Assembly (NCBI RefSeq): GCF_008000815.1
Contig: NZ_CP042806.1
Location: forward strand, 4,154,001-4,218,000
Origin: Terriglobus albidus
Lineage (GTDB): Bacteria; Acidobacteriota; Terriglobia; Terriglobales; Acidobacteriaceae
Length of the DNA: 64,000 nt
Reading direction: 5' to 3'
Shown here: positions 45,880 through 55,560 of the stretch, piece after piece
Numbering within the stretch: position 1 is the first letter of the stretch
Layout: every line of letters starts with the position of its first letter
The notes under the pieces: model-generated
What the model saw: only the letters and a program-made list of their open reading frames with translations
The model's database searches: none
What the model was told of the DNA's origin: nothing
Made by a program: the position numbers and the translations under genes

Positions 45880-46875
45880 ACTGACCCGGGCTGCCTTCCG
45901 CAGCCTGTCCAGAAGAGCCGCGCCGACTCCATGTTCCGGCGGCAGAGGACAGACGATGGAGGTCACCCCGCGGGCATCCAGGTCGCGCAGGCCGGCAAAG
46001 AGCCGCTGCGCCATCTCCTCCGGTGTGCTTCCCCAATCGAACGTCTGCCCCTCGGACGTCCATCCCGTGGGTAACAACACTCCCGTCCGCTCCGGTTTCA
46101 GAGAGGCCACCGTCTCCTGCAGCTCCGCTTGATCCCTGACCAGCACGACCCTGGCCCGAGGAGCGTAGTGCCGGATGCCCACCCCCGGGGAGGGCAGACT
46201 CTCAGGGCTTTGGGTCGTCGCCGGAGGCTCATAGCGCACGGCGGGACCAACAGTCTCCTCAAGCATTTGTAGCGTCACAGCGCCTGGCCGATAGACCACC
46301 ATCGGAGTTTGACAGGGGTCGACGACCGTCGATTCCACCCCAACTTCAGTTGCGCCACCGTCGAGAACGGCGTCGATACGGCCCTCCAGATCCTCCAGAA
46401 CGTGCGCGGCGTTCGTCGGGCTGGTTCTTCCGAAGCGATTGGCGCTGGGAGCCGCTACGGGGACTCCTGCCTCCCGAATCACCTGCAACATCACGGGATG
46501 ACGCGGCATCCGCACCCCCACCAGAGACCGACCGGCTGTCACCAGGTCCGGAACAGCATCAGACTTCGGCAACAGCAGCGTTAGCGGGCCGGGCCAGAAC
46601 GCCTTCATCAACCGAACCGCCGCAGGGGGGATCTCCCGAACGACAAGCCGCAACATCGCCTCATCGGCCACATGGACGATCAGGGGATCCCATCCCGGAC
46701 GTTCCTTGGCCGTAAAAATCCTTGCAACAGCCTTTGGATCGAGAGCGTTCGCCCCCAGCCCATAAACCGTCTCGGTCGGCAAAGCGACCGTTCCACCCTG
46801 CCGCAGGATCTCCGCTGCCCGGGCAATTCCGTTGGCGGTTTCCTGAAGCCGTTCTGTTGTTCCTACAAAATCCAC
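45877..46875 (-). CDS. tsaC: L-threonylcarbamoyladenylate synthase (Sua5 type)
   Basis: 332 aa: a YrdC domain plus the C-terminal Sua5 domain, as in long-form Sua5. GGTVALPTETVYGLGANALD, KERPGWDPLIVHV, FWPGPLTLLLPK, VGVRMPRHP and APSANRFGRTSPT form the substrate and ATP-binding cleft. The Sua5 part has the SPGVGIRHYAPRARVVLV linker. It makes threonylcarbamoyl-AMP for t6A37 modification of tRNAs reading ANN codons, including the tRNA-Lys in this window. The stop codon is the right border of repeat copy 5. Confidence 0.93.
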   Translation of the reverse strand: MDFVGTTERLQETANGIARAAEILRQGGTVALPTETVYGLGANALDPKAVARIFTAKERPGWDPLIVHVADEAMLRLVVREIPPAAVRLMKAFWPGPLTLLLPKSDAVPDLVTAGRSLVGVRMPRHPVMLQVIREAGVPVAAPSANRFGRTSPTNAAHVLEDLEGRIDAVLDGGATEVGVESTVVDPCQTPMVVYRPGAVTLQMLEETVGPAVRYEPPATTQSPESLPSPGVGIRHYAPRARVVLVRDQAELQETVASLKPERTGVLLPTGWTSEGQTFDWGSTPEEMAQRLFAGLRDLDARGVTSIVCPLPPEHGVGAALLDRLRKAARVS

Positions 46876-46921
46876 CTCTTCATCCTAGCGTCGGGCGGAC
46901 AAACAGGCCTATACTTCCACC

Positions 46922-47521
46922 ATGTCCTCAGCCGAGATCGAGCTGAAGTTTGCTGTCCGTTCTTCGGATAAGCTCCGTTCCCAACTTCCTTCTCTCGGCC
47001 TTACGCTGCTTACTCCCCGCACGCTTGAGCAGAATACGCTTTATGACACACCAGATCGTTCGCTGCGTGAGCAGAAGCAGATTCTCCGTATTCGCAGCTA
47101 TGACGGTCGATGGACGCTGACCTACAAACGCCCTCCGACCGATGAAACCCTGCTCGATCTGCGCTTCAAACTGCGCTATGAGACGGAAACCGAGGTGGCC
47201 AATGGCCCCGCTCTCGGTGAGGTCTTTGAGCACCTGGGATATCTGCCCGCCTTCCGGTACGAGAAATACCGAGAAGAATGGCTGCATGCAGAGAGCGAAG
47301 GTCATGTGGTGATCGATGAGACTCCGATCGGCACCTGGGCGGAACTCGAGGGCTCTCCCGATTGGATCGACGCCATGCTCGCCGGCCTGGGGATTCCCTC
47401 AGAGGATTCGACCACGGAGAGCTACGGCCGACTGTTTCTCTCATGGAAAGAACAGACCGGGCATCCAGCGGAAAACCTCACCTTTGAAGAGATTGCCCTC
47501 GATACAGTCCCGGCCCGTTGA
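46922..47521 (+). CDS. CYTH-domain triphosphatase / class IV adenylate cyclase-like protein
   Basis: 199-aa triphosphate tunnel protein. EIELKF near the N-terminus is the ExExK signature. Charged strand residues continue (LREQKQILRIRSYDGRWTLTYKRP, YEKYREEWLHAESEGHVVIDETPIGTWAELEG), forming the tunnel that binds triphosphate with Mg2+. Such proteins are either tripolyphosphatases/thiamine-triphosphatases or cyclases; the sequence alone does not decide. It is divergent from tsaC (46-bp gap) and lies 48 bp upstream of a nucleotidyltransferase gene, possibly co-transcribed. Confidence 0.88.
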   Translation: MSSAEIELKFAVRSSDKLRSQLPSLGLTLLTPRTLEQNTLYDTPDRSLREQKQILRIRSYDGRWTLTYKRPPTDETLLDLRFKLRYETETEVANGPALGEVFEHLGYLPAFRYEKYREEWLHAESEGHVVIDETPIGTWAELEGSPDWIDAMLAGLGIPSEDSTTESYGRLFLSWKEQTGHPAENLTFEEIALDTVPAR

Positions 47522-47569
47522 CCTCTTCGCCGACCCTCAATCGAAACTTGCCCCACTAAAATAGGCATT

Positions 47570-48760
47570 GTGTCAGGTAACAAGGGCCATTTGCAGCCGA
47601 AAGCGACGTTTCTACAGCAACAGACCGCGGCATTCCAACTGGCGGTAGCCTGTTGTACCTGGCCGCTCGATATGCCACTCATCGAGCAGACCGCGGACGC
47701 ACAGACGGATTGGTTTGAGTTTCTTGCGATGGTTAAACGCCATCGGATTCCTGGCTTGGCTCATCGTGCGCTGAAGCACGTAAGCGGAATTCCGGAAGAG
47801 GTTCGCCAGGCACTTTCATCCAAGGCTCATACCAGCATTCTGGGAAATCTACGTTGCATTGCGCTTCTTTCGCAATTGGACACACAGTTCAAAAGTCGTG
47901 GCATACCGTATGCGGTCCTCAAGGGAATCCCTCTGAGCCAGCAGCTTTACGGCGAACCTTCACTCCGTCAAACCCGCGACATTGATCTTCTGGTAGCCCC
48001 TCATGATTTCGAGGCCGCGGAGAACATCTTGTTGCAAGCAGGTCTGAGGCGCAAGGAACCAGAGGGAGAACTGACACCGCAATTACGCAGGTTATGGTTT
48101 GACCTGCGGCATCACTTCTCTTACGTCTATCCTCAACATGGAATCACGCTGGAACTTCACTGGCGATTGTTTGACAATAGCGCCATTGATCCGGGACCTT
48201 GCGTCTTTCAAGAACTCGATCGGGTAGAAGTTTCGCGAGGCATTTCTCTTCCCGTGTTGCGCCGCGAATACCTCCTGTCACATCTAATCGTGCACGGTGC
48301 AAGCCATGCATGGTGCCGCCTCAAGTGGTTATCCGATGTTGCGGCCCTGCTCACCGACTATTCTGCAAACGATCGCAAACATCTTCTTCAGCAGGCCCGA
48401 GACCAGGGAGTTGAGCCGGCTTTCCGACAGGCGATAGCGGTATGTGAGTCCCTTGAGCTGTTACCGTTCTACGATCTGCCTCCAGCACCTGCCTCTGTAC
48501 GCTGGTTGATCTCTGTCGCCCTTCACGGCCTGCTTGAAGAAGAACCTGACCGCGGTTATTTCCAGGCCCGTCACCTAATGCTTTCGCGATTTACATTGAG
48601 TCCGCGGCGCTCGTATCGCCTGCAGGAACTTAGGGTGCAGTTGTTCTCTGTTGACGACTGGGAGATGTTTCCTCTGCCCCGGTGGCTTACCTTTACATAT
48701 CCTCTACTTCGAGCACCGTTGTGGCTCATCCGCCGTTCCCTCTACGCACTCCGAGGCTAG
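47570..48760 (+). CDS. Nucleotidyltransferase family protein (NTP_transf_5-like)
   Basis: 396 aa. LKGIPLSQQLYGEPSLRQTRDIDLLVAPHDFEAAENIL carries the K-G and DIDLLV metal-binding motif of the uncharacterised nucleotidyltransferase family often found in polysaccharide or peptide-natural-product loci. HFSYVYPQHGITLELHWRLFD and LSHLIVHGASHAWCRLKWLSDVAALL are further family blocks. The start is GTG 47570. The target is unknown. Here the neighbours are CYTH and a purine permease, not a biosynthetic cluster. Confidence 0.82.
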   Translation: MSGNKGHLQPKATFLQQQTAAFQLAVACCTWPLDMPLIEQTADAQTDWFEFLAMVKRHRIPGLAHRALKHVSGIPEEVRQALSSKAHTSILGNLRCIALLSQLDTQFKSRGIPYAVLKGIPLSQQLYGEPSLRQTRDIDLLVAPHDFEAAENILLQAGLRRKEPEGELTPQLRRLWFDLRHHFSYVYPQHGITLELHWRLFDNSAIDPGPCVFQELDRVEVSRGISLPVLRREYLLSHLIVHGASHAWCRLKWLSDVAALLTDYSANDRKHLLQQARDQGVEPAFRQAIAVCESLELLPFYDLPPAPASVRWLISVALHGLLEEEPDRGYFQARHLMLSRFTLSPRRSYRLQELRVQLFSVDDWEMFPLPRWLTFTYPLLRAPLWLIRRSLYALRG

Positions 48761-48912
48761 GGCGTGAAGGATATAGAGCATATCGATGAGTTCGTGCGTT
48801 GTGGATCAGCGCATCGCACAACCGAAAGCGCTGTGGTGTCTGCCGCGCGTGCGTCCGATATGATGAACGCATCGCACCATCGACCTTTCTTTCAAGAGGT
48901 ACCGCCGCCCGC

Positions 48913-50220
48913 ATGCGAGCTGCGCTCGAACGCTACTTTCAGTTTCATGAGCTGGGGACCGACTGGCGCACGGAGATTCTGGCCGGTGTGACGACCTTCG
49001 TCACCATGGCCTATATCATCTTCGTGAACCCGTCGATTCTGTCGCAGACCGGCATGCCTATTGCGGCAGTGACCATCGCCACCTGCCTCTGCGCGTCCTT
49101 TGGTTCCATCCTGATGGGGGCACTGGCCCGCTATCCGCTGGCGCTGGCGCCCGGTATGGGGTTGAATGCCTATTTCACCTATACCGTCTGCCTGAAGATG
49201 CACGTGCCATGGCAGACGGCCCTTGGCGCGGTCTTTCTCTCCGGTATCATCTTCCTTCTGCTCACACTTGGCGGCATTCGCCAGTTGCTTATCTCCGCGA
49301 TTCCCCGCGAGCTGCACGCAGCCGTCGCTGGAGGGATCGGTCTGTTTATCGCTTTTATCGGGCTGCGTAATGCCGGCATTATCGTCAGCGATCCAGCAAC
49401 AGCAGTCACGCTCGGCAATCTGCGCTCCCCGCAGACAGCACTCTCGCTCTTCGGTCTGATTCTGATTGCGGTGCTGCAGGTACTGCGCGTCCGTGCATCG
49501 ATCCTGATCGGCATCGCCGGAACCATGCTCACCGGGTTCATCTTCCACCAGGTGCACTGGCAACCCGGTCACGCAAGCCTCTCCGCCATTCGTCAGACGG
49601 CCCTTCATCTCGATATTCCCGGAGCATTGAAGCTCAGCGGCGTCGAGATCGTCTTTGTATTTCTCTTTGTCGATCTCTTTGACAACATCGGCACCCTGCT
49701 TGCCGTTACGCAGAAGACAGGCCTGATTCCTGCTTCCGGTGTGATTCCGCGGGTACAGCGTATCTTCTTCGCCGATGCCATCTCCACCGTGGCAGGTTCA
49801 CTGGCCGGAACCTCCACCGTCTGCTCCTACATCGAATCCAGCGCGGGGGTTGCCGCCGGAGGCCGTACAGGTATAACCGCCATTACGACCGGGCTGCTGT
49901 TCTTCCTATCCATATTTGTCGCTCCGCTGGTGGGGGCAATTCCTGTTTCCGCCACCTCACCGGCGCTCATCATCGTAGGCGCACTCATGCTCGGCAGCAT
50001 CGGGGAGCTCGACTGGCATGATCCGCTGGTCGCAATTCCCGCATTTCTCACGCTCATTACCATCCCGCTGACCTATTCCATTGCCACTGGACTTGGATTC
50101 GGCGTCATTGCCTTTGCCGCACTACGATTGTTTAGCGGTCGCGCGAAGAAGGCGGATTGGTTACTTTACCTCCTGGCGACCGTCTTTCTAGTCAGGTTTA
50201 TTTATCTCGCCGCGGGTTGA
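48913..50220 (+). CDS. NCS2-family purine permease (AzgA-like)
   Basis: 435-aa, about 12-14-helix proton symporter for adenine, guanine or hypoxanthine. TEILAGVTTFVTMAYIIFVNPSIL, ALAPGMGLNAYFTYTVC, VFLFVDLFDNIGTLLAVTQ and STVCSYIESSAGVAAGGRTGITAITTGLLF are the AzgA/PbuG-type signatures. I chose ATG 48913; the frame upstream to 48799 lacks conservation. No purine riboswitch fold was recognised in the 152-bp upstream gap. Confidence 0.92.
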   Translation: MRAALERYFQFHELGTDWRTEILAGVTTFVTMAYIIFVNPSILSQTGMPIAAVTIATCLCASFGSILMGALARYPLALAPGMGLNAYFTYTVCLKMHVPWQTALGAVFLSGIIFLLLTLGGIRQLLISAIPRELHAAVAGGIGLFIAFIGLRNAGIIVSDPATAVTLGNLRSPQTALSLFGLILIAVLQVLRVRASILIGIAGTMLTGFIFHQVHWQPGHASLSAIRQTALHLDIPGALKLSGVEIVFVFLFVDLFDNIGTLLAVTQKTGLIPASGVIPRVQRIFFADAISTVAGSLAGTSTVCSYIESSAGVAAGGRTGITAITTGLLFFLSIFVAPLVGAIPVSATSPALIIVGALMLGSIGELDWHDPLVAIPAFLTLITIPLTYSIATGLGFGVIAFAALRLFSGRAKKADWLLYLLATVFLVRFIYLAAG

Positions 50221-50253
50221 GGTGTTGACAAGCGGTCTATACTGACCATAATC

Positions 50254-50628
50254 ATGCGCTTAACCTCCGATCGAGCAGCATCGAAAGCCGCGAAACCCGC
50301 CTTACGGGTTTCATGGGCCTTCGCATTGCTTTGTCTTGTTGTGATTGTGGCGGTATTTGCATGGGGAACGGCTTATAAGATTTCGCTTTACCGCACACTT
50401 GACGGTCCAACATTTCCGCATGTGAAGATGGGCACCACCTCCGACGGCCCGATGAAACGGGCTATTGGCACGGCTGTTCTTGCCCTCGCTGTTCTTCCCT
50501 GGCTGGCAGCGCTGAAACCTCCCAGGCAGATGCAGCGCGTGGCCCGTAATTGGATTACTCCACCGCGTCCAGCTACCATCGCGAAACAGCCTCAGCTTTT
50601 CTTTCGACCTCCTCCTCGGGTCCGCTAG
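50254..50628 (+). CDS. Hypothetical small membrane protein
   Basis: 124 aa with two hydrophobic segments (WAFALLCLVVIVAVFAWGTAYKI and AIGTAVLALAVLPWLAAL) and a basic, proline-rich tail. No family recognised. It starts 33 bp after the purine permease and precedes the ECF sigma gene by 74 bp. Similar hydrophobic two-helix ORFs are often found before sigma factors as anti-sigma proteins, but this one lacks recognisable anti-sigma motifs. Confidence 0.5.
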   Translation: MRLTSDRAASKAAKPALRVSWAFALLCLVVIVAVFAWGTAYKISLYRTLDGPTFPHVKMGTTSDGPMKRAIGTAVLALAVLPWLAALKPPRQMQRVARNWITPPRPATIAKQPQLFFRPPPRVR

Positions 50629-50702
50629 CTCATCCTCGCTCATGCTTTATGAGCGCTTCCATGGCTGCGATGCCTTGGTGTCGCCTTCACTGGAGAAGCT
50701 AG

Positions 50703-51278
50703 ATGGATCAGCATCATACCCCCTGTCCAACGGGGCGCATCGTCGCACTCACGGAACTGTTTCTTAACCGCCGCTCACTTTTAAAGGGCATCGCCCACTC
50801 GATTCTGAGGAACGAAGCCGACGCTGAAGACGCGCTGCAGGAGGCCTACTACAAGGCTATGAACCGCATCGAGCAGCTGGCCGATGAGCACGCACTGCTC
50901 GGCTGGCTCTGCATGATCGTTCGCAACCACTCCCTGCAGATGCTGCGCAGCCGCCGGGTTCGCCAGGCCGGCTCGATCGACACCGAACCGGAGATGCGGT
51001 TTGCGGTCGAATCGCTTACCACCACCGAGGACGAGTCTCCGGAACACATCTGCATTGAACGCGAGATGTTCCAGCGCACCATGGCCCGGCTCGACCTTCT
51101 GCCAGCCAATATGAAGGCGACCGTCACGATGCACTATCTCTCGGAGATGAGTCTGAGTGAGATTGCAGAGCGGCAGGGACATACCATCCCGGCACTCAAA
51201 AGCTATCTCTACCGGGGCCGGAAAATACTGCGGGGAGGGCCACTGCCCTCCCCACGTGAAGAAACCGTCTGCGCCTAG
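50703..51278 (+). CDS. ECF-type RNA polymerase sigma factor
   Basis: 191 aa. Region 2 has ILRNEADAEDALQEAYYKAMNRI and LLGWLCMIVRNHSLQMLRSRR. Region 4 has LDLLPANMKATVTMHYLSEMSLSEIAERQGHTIPALKSYLYRGRKIL, with the helix-turn-helix that reads the -35 element. There is no zinc anti-sigma gene downstream, where copy 6 of the dispersed repeat begins. The TAG stop is the first three bases of that repeat. Confidence 0.92.
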   Translation: MDQHHTPCPTGRIVALTELFLNRRSLLKGIAHSILRNEADAEDALQEAYYKAMNRIEQLADEHALLGWLCMIVRNHSLQMLRSRRVRQAGSIDTEPEMRFAVESLTTTEDESPEHICIEREMFQRTMARLDLLPANMKATVTMHYLSEMSLSEIAERQGHTIPALKSYLYRGRKILRGGPLPSPREETVCA

Positions 51279-51388
51279 AGCATTTTCCCTGTAGGTGTCG
51301 TGTAGGGCTTCCGCATTTATGGGCGTTTTGCGCAATGAAAACTCCGCTGCACGCTCTTTCGGGATACCCAGCAACAGGGAAAATGCTA
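51276..51388. repeat. Dispersed TAGAGC element, copy 6 (supplies a stop codon)
   Basis: 113-bp element. The left end TAGAGCATTTTCCCTGTAGG includes the sigma-factor stop; the right end CAACAGGGAAAATGCTA lacks the last TC pair of other copies. The central GGGCGTTTTGCGCAATGAAAAC hairpin and GGGATACCCAGCAAC block are present. It separates the convergent sigma and DsbA-like genes. Confidence 0.88.
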
Positions 51389-51394
51389 TGACGT

Positions 51395-52354
51395 TTACTT
51401 GGACGGTGTTCCTGCCGGAACGCCGTCCTGCACCGCCTGGAATGCGACGATCTGCTTCAGGACTTCATACGGGACATTCCCGAGGGGAATCAGATGTCCG
51501 TTGACGGAGATCATCGGTGTCTGGTCGACTCCGGAATCTTCCGCCAGCTTGATCTGTGCATCCACCTTCGCCTTTGTCGCCGGCGTTGACGCACAGGCAG
51601 TGATCGCTGCAGGATCCTGCCCGGCGGCCGTAGCCGCGGCAGCCAGAGTCTGGTCACCAGCCTCAGGGGTCAGCGCCTCCTGCTTTGCGAAGACCTCATG
51701 CAGGAAGGTGAAGAAAGCATCGTTGCTCTTCTGGGCTACGCAAACTCCGTAAGAAGCTGCTTTATAGGCGTACGGATGAATCTCTGTCAGAGGATAGTTC
51801 TGAAACACAACACGCGCATTCGGGAAGTCCGTCACCAGTTGATCGAAGATCTTCTCGGACTCCTTGCAGTGCGGGCATTGCATGTCGGCGAACTCGACCA
51901 GCAGAAGATCCTTCCCCGCTGCACCCTTGGCAGGACCGTCGGCCCTTTGCTGCAGCGTTGACCGCAGCGCCGCGAACGGCTTTTCTCCGAATGGCATCAC
52001 CTGGTCACCAGCCAGCGCGAACTTACCATCAGGTGTGGTCAGGAACTGCAAAGACTGCGGCTGCTGGTTTGTCTGCCCCTTTTGCGCGATGAAGACCACA
52101 ATGCGGCTTATCCCTGGCGCCATGGTCTTCTGGATTGCCATGACACGCCAGATACGATTTGCGTCATAACCCCACTGCGCCTTCAAAAACGCATTCACAG
52201 TCGCAACCGTTGGCGTCTCAGCGGTAAAGAACTTCGGATTGGGCTGCGGCAACGGATCAGCCTGTGCCGCGGGAGGGGCGCCCGCAGTCTGCGCCATGGC
52301 TGCGCCGCCAGTAAGCGCCGCCGCGAGAACGAAACCAAGTATTTTCTTATTCAA
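51395..52354 (-). CDS. DsbA-family thiol-disulfide oxidoreductase
   Basis: 319 aa, exported (MNKKILGFVLAAALTGGAAMA). The second half is a DsbA/DsbG-like thioredoxin fold with active site CPHC in VEFADMQCPHCKESEKIF and the cis-proline in VDQTPMISVNGHLI. An N-terminal domain of about 130 residues (VNAFLKAQWGYDANRIWRVMAIQ) precedes it, a layout common in Acidobacteriota. It begins 12 bp after the nadE stop, so the two are probably co-transcribed. Confidence 0.88.
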   Translation of the reverse strand: MNKKILGFVLAAALTGGAAMAQTAGAPPAAQADPLPQPNPKFFTAETPTVATVNAFLKAQWGYDANRIWRVMAIQKTMAPGISRIVVFIAQKGQTNQQPQSLQFLTTPDGKFALAGDQVMPFGEKPFAALRSTLQQRADGPAKGAAGKDLLLVEFADMQCPHCKESEKIFDQLVTDFPNARVVFQNYPLTEIHPYAYKAASYGVCVAQKSNDAFFTFLHEVFAKQEALTPEAGDQTLAAAATAAGQDPAAITACASTPATKAKVDAQIKLAEDSGVDQTPMISVNGHLIPLGNVPYEVLKQIVAFQAVQDGVPAGTPSK

Positions 52355-52366
52355 TGAGTGACCTTT

Positions 52367-54028
52367 CTAAACTTGAACCTTTACCGCAATGGGGAACCTG
52401 CGTCCGTTGCCGAAAGATTTGCGCGTCACCTTCAGCACCGGCGCGGCCTGTTGCCGCTTGTATTCACTGCGCTCGACTAACCGTAAGACCTGTTCCACCA
52501 AAGAACGGTCAACGCCCTGTGTCCTTGCAATCTGCTCAGCGCTTTCGTAGCGCTCCACATAGGCTTCAAGGATCGGATCGAGAATATCGTACGGCGGCAG
52601 CGAGTCGGTATCCAGTTGTCCCGGCCGCAGCTCCGCTGACGGTGGTTTCTCAATCGTTGCCACAGGAATGATCTCGCGCTCGCGATTGACGTAACGGCTC
52701 AACTCATAGACGCTTGTCTTGGCCACATCCCCTATCACCGCCAGACCGCCGACCATATCACCGTACAGCGTGCAGTAGCCGACCGCCATCTCGCTCTTAT
52801 TGCCGGTTGTCAGCACCAGCGCGCCAAACTTATTCGATAGCGCCATCAGCAGCGTTCCACGGATGCGTGGCTGAATGTTCTCCTCGGCAAGTCCGAACGA
52901 TGTTCCCTGGAAGAGCGGATGCAGCACCTTGGTGAACTGGTCGTAGATCTCGCGGATGGCCAGGAGCTCGAAGCGAATCCCCAGGTTCTGAGCCAGAGCT
53001 CGTGCATCCTCCACCGAATGAGATGACGAGAACTCGCTGGGCATGCCAATGCCGATCACATTGTCCGCTCCAAATGCCTCCGTAGCGATTGCTGCAACCA
53101 GCGCCGAATCGATCCCTCCGCTCAGGCCGACCAGGACCTTTGAAAATCCGCATTTGCGCACGTAGTCGCGTGTGCCCATCACCAGTGCCTGCCAGGCTCC
53201 AGCCACCTCATCATCCTGCGCGACGGGTACACAGGGAGTACTGCGATCAGCGGTGTCAAAGAGCACCAGGTCTTCTTCGAACGATTTTGCCTGGGCGATC
53301 ACACAACCTTCAGGGTCAAATGCGATCGAAGTCCCGTCGAACAGAAGGCTGTCATTACCGCCGACCTGATTGCACATGGCAACCACCGCATGGTGACGGC
53401 ACGCCAGTGCAGCCAGCATCTCGCTGCGCACCTGCCGCTTCTCTTTCCAATAGGGAGATGCTGAGATGTTCAGAATGATGCGTGGTGCATCGCTCTGCTG
53501 CGGCCATTTCTTCATCAGCTCTCCGACCGGATCTACCGGATAAAACCGGCGCGGCCAGTACAGCTTGTCATTCCACGCATCCTCGCAGACGGTGATAGCG
53601 ATCGGCTGGCCCTTCAACGTGACAATGGTCTGCTGCTGTGCCGGCTCGAAGTAGCGTTGCTCATCGAAGACGTCATAGAACGGCAGCAGCATCTTCTGCT
53701 GTAGAAAGCTCACACGTCCTTCGGTTAACAACGCAGCAACATTGCGCACATGCTTGCCCGTAATGACTCCGGACGGCAGCACCGCGCCACACAGTACAGA
53801 GGTATAGGCGGTCTGTTCCGCGATCTTTGCCAGGGTTTCGCTCGCACGAGCGATAAAGACATCTTTTTCCAGGAAGTCAGCAGGCAGGTAGCCGCAGACT
53901 GCGAGCTCCGGAAAGACGGTCAGGTCAGCCCCGGCGTCGACAGCTCGCCGGGTGAAGTCCAGAATTTTCTTGAGGTTGCCGGAGAAGTCCCCGATCGTAG
54001 GGTTGATCTGCGCCAGAGCAATCTTCAC
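52367..54028 (-). CDS. nadE: NAD+ synthase (glutamine-hydrolysing)
   Basis: 553 aa, two domains. The nitrilase-like glutaminase has Glu in FPELAVCGY, Lys in KMLLPFYD and Cys in TVCEDAWN. The NAD synthetase has PP-loop GLSGGIDSALVAAI, ALSNKFGALVLTTGNKSEMAVGYCTLYGDM and a C-terminal tail with KQQAAPVLKV-like residues. It converts deamido-NAD to NAD with glutamine as nitrogen donor. It is upstream of, and nearly contiguous with, the DsbA-like gene. Confidence 0.96.
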   Translation of the reverse strand: MKIALAQINPTIGDFSGNLKKILDFTRRAVDAGADLTVFPELAVCGYLPADFLEKDVFIARASETLAKIAEQTAYTSVLCGAVLPSGVITGKHVRNVAALLTEGRVSFLQQKMLLPFYDVFDEQRYFEPAQQQTIVTLKGQPIAITVCEDAWNDKLYWPRRFYPVDPVGELMKKWPQQSDAPRIILNISASPYWKEKRQVRSEMLAALACRHHAVVAMCNQVGGNDSLLFDGTSIAFDPEGCVIAQAKSFEEDLVLFDTADRSTPCVPVAQDDEVAGAWQALVMGTRDYVRKCGFSKVLVGLSGGIDSALVAAIATEAFGADNVIGIGMPSEFSSSHSVEDARALAQNLGIRFELLAIREIYDQFTKVLHPLFQGTSFGLAEENIQPRIRGTLLMALSNKFGALVLTTGNKSEMAVGYCTLYGDMVGGLAVIGDVAKTSVYELSRYVNREREIIPVATIEKPPSAELRPGQLDTDSLPPYDILDPILEAYVERYESAEQIARTQGVDRSLVEQVLRLVERSEYKRQQAAPVLKVTRKSFGNGRRFPIAVKVQV

Positions 54029-54054
54029 AGATCCAGTGTACCGCTAACGAATAC

Positions 54055-55560
54055 TTAGGTACCGGTACCGGTGAAGACCACGCTGATGGTGCGGATCAGA
54101 ATCTTGAGATCCAGACCAAAGGTCCAATTCTCCACGTATGCCGTATCGAGGGAGATGTAGTTGTCGAACGATGGATCCTGACGCGCTTCCACCTGCCAAA
54201 GCCCCGTAATTCCCGGCAGTACATCAAGACGGCGGAGATGCGAGATATCGTAACGCTCGACCTCAGCAGCGAGCGGTGGCCGCGGGCCAACCAGGCTCAT
54301 ATCGCCGCGAAGTACGTTCCACAACTGCGGCAGCTCATCCAGGGAGTACTTCCGTAGGATGCGGCCCACACGCGTGATGCGGGGATCCTGCTTGATCTTG
54401 AAGAGAATGCCATCACGCTCATTCATATGAGCCAGCTTCTTCTTCAGCTCGTCGGCATTCGGCACCATCGTGCGGAACTTGAAGCACCCAAACTTACGCC
54501 CCTTGCGACCAATACGTTCCGCGCGATAGAAGATGGGCCCCTTCGAATCCAGCCGGACCATGATGGCAATCAGAAGCATTAGCGGTGACAGCAGGGTAAG
54601 AGCCAGCGTCGAGATAACCAGATCCAGGATTCTCTTCGCCATAAAAGCCCCGACCGGGAACTCGCGACGATGCAGGGGGATGGTTGGGAACTGACCGATA
54701 TACTCTACCGGTGCGTTCCAGGCCAGGCCGTCATACAGGTCAGGCACGACACGGACATCGATGCCCGCAGATCGCGCTTCTTCTACGACGCCGATGACAA
54801 TACTCCGTTCTGCTGGTACCGAAAAGAAAACCTCATCGACAAACAAGCTGCGTGCCAGCGGAACAATATTGCGGAGATCGCCCACGACCTCCTGGTTCGA
54901 ATTCAGCGCATCCTGCGGTGTCAACGAGACAAAGCCTTTGAAACGGAACCCGAAATGTTGCAGCGTCTCAAGATGGTTACGTAGTGCCTGGGCCACACGG
55001 CCTGTTCCGATAATGAGAACGTTGCGGACCTCAAGCCCCTCGCGATAACGCGAGTACACCATCCTGCGCCATGCAGCACGACGAATCGAGAGCGCTACCT
55101 GGGTAAAGGCTACCGTCAGCAGCACCACAACCCGCGAGATGCTCTCGCCGTGCGTGAGATACAGGAATCCGCAAAACAGAAGCCCGGCTGTCAGCACAGA
55201 CTCGAATGTCACTCGCTGTTCATGCAGCCCGCTATGATGCTGGATCGGGGCGTACAGCCCATGAAGCCGCGAAAAGAAGACCACGCAAAATGCGAATGAG
55301 AGCAGGTACAAGAGAAACTGCTGCTGCATCGCCTGGAGCAACATCTCGTGATAGAGAATGGTGCTGGGAATGCCAGTTCCCTGGAATCGCATTCGGAATG
55401 CGATCACGCCGCACAAAACAGCGGTCAAACAATCAACAGATGCCCACATCAGCGCAGGCGCGGAACTACTCAGCACAGCGCCCCGGCCGGTTCGGTGCGC
55501 AGCAGAACGCCCGCGCTTGCCAGCTACTACCGCCTGTTGCAGATATTCAGGTGCTGCCAT
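54055..55560 (-). CDS. Polyprenyl-phosphate sugar-1-phosphate transferase (WcaJ/ExoY type)
   Basis: 501 aa. The N-terminal half has four hydrophobic helices and a Rossmann-like CoA-binding-type fold ([21 protein letters not shown]). A further membrane-entering helix ([26 protein letters not shown]) leads into the catalytic bacterial sugar transferase domain with [51 protein letters not shown] and the terminal [14 protein letters not shown]. It initiates exopolysaccharide repeat units on undecaprenyl phosphate. No polysaccharide gene cluster surrounds it. The 237-bp gap to 55798 shows nothing firm. Confidence 0.93.
   Translation of the reverse strand: MAAPEYLQQAVVAGKRGRSAAHRTGRGAVLSSSAPALMWASVDCLTAVLCGVIAFRMRFQGTGIPSTILYHEMLLQAMQQQFLLYLLSFAFCVVFFSRLHGLYAPIQHHSGLHEQRVTFESVLTAGLLFCGFLYLTHGESISRVVVLLTVAFTQVALSIRRAAWRRMVYSRYREGLEVRNVLIIGTGRVAQALRNHLETLQHFGFRFKGFVSLTPQDALNSNQEVVGDLRNIVPLARSLFVDEVFFSVPAERSIVIGVVEEARSAGIDVRVVPDLYDGLAWNAPVEYIGQFPTIPLHRREFPVGAFMAKRILDLVISTLALTLLSPLMLLIAIMVRLDSKGPIFYRAERIGRKGRKFGCFKFRTMVPNADELKKKLAHMNERDGILFKIKQDPRITRVGRILRKYSLDELPQLWNVLRGDMSLVGPRPPLAAEVERYDISHLRRLDVLPGITGLWQVEARQDPSFDNYISLDTAYVENWTFGLDLKILIRTISVVFTGTGT

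Noticed and set aside
50224-50251. TTGACA ... CATAAT promoter-like pair with a 16-bp spacer
   Set aside because: Transcription would begin at or after the ATG at 50254, so it does not fit that gene; possibly chance, or a promoter for the sigma gene farther downstream.
54055-54073. GGTACCGGTACCGGT short repeat at the end of the sugar transferase gene
   Set aside because: It encodes the Thr-Gly-Thr-Gly-Thr C-terminus in frame; coding, not a separate element.
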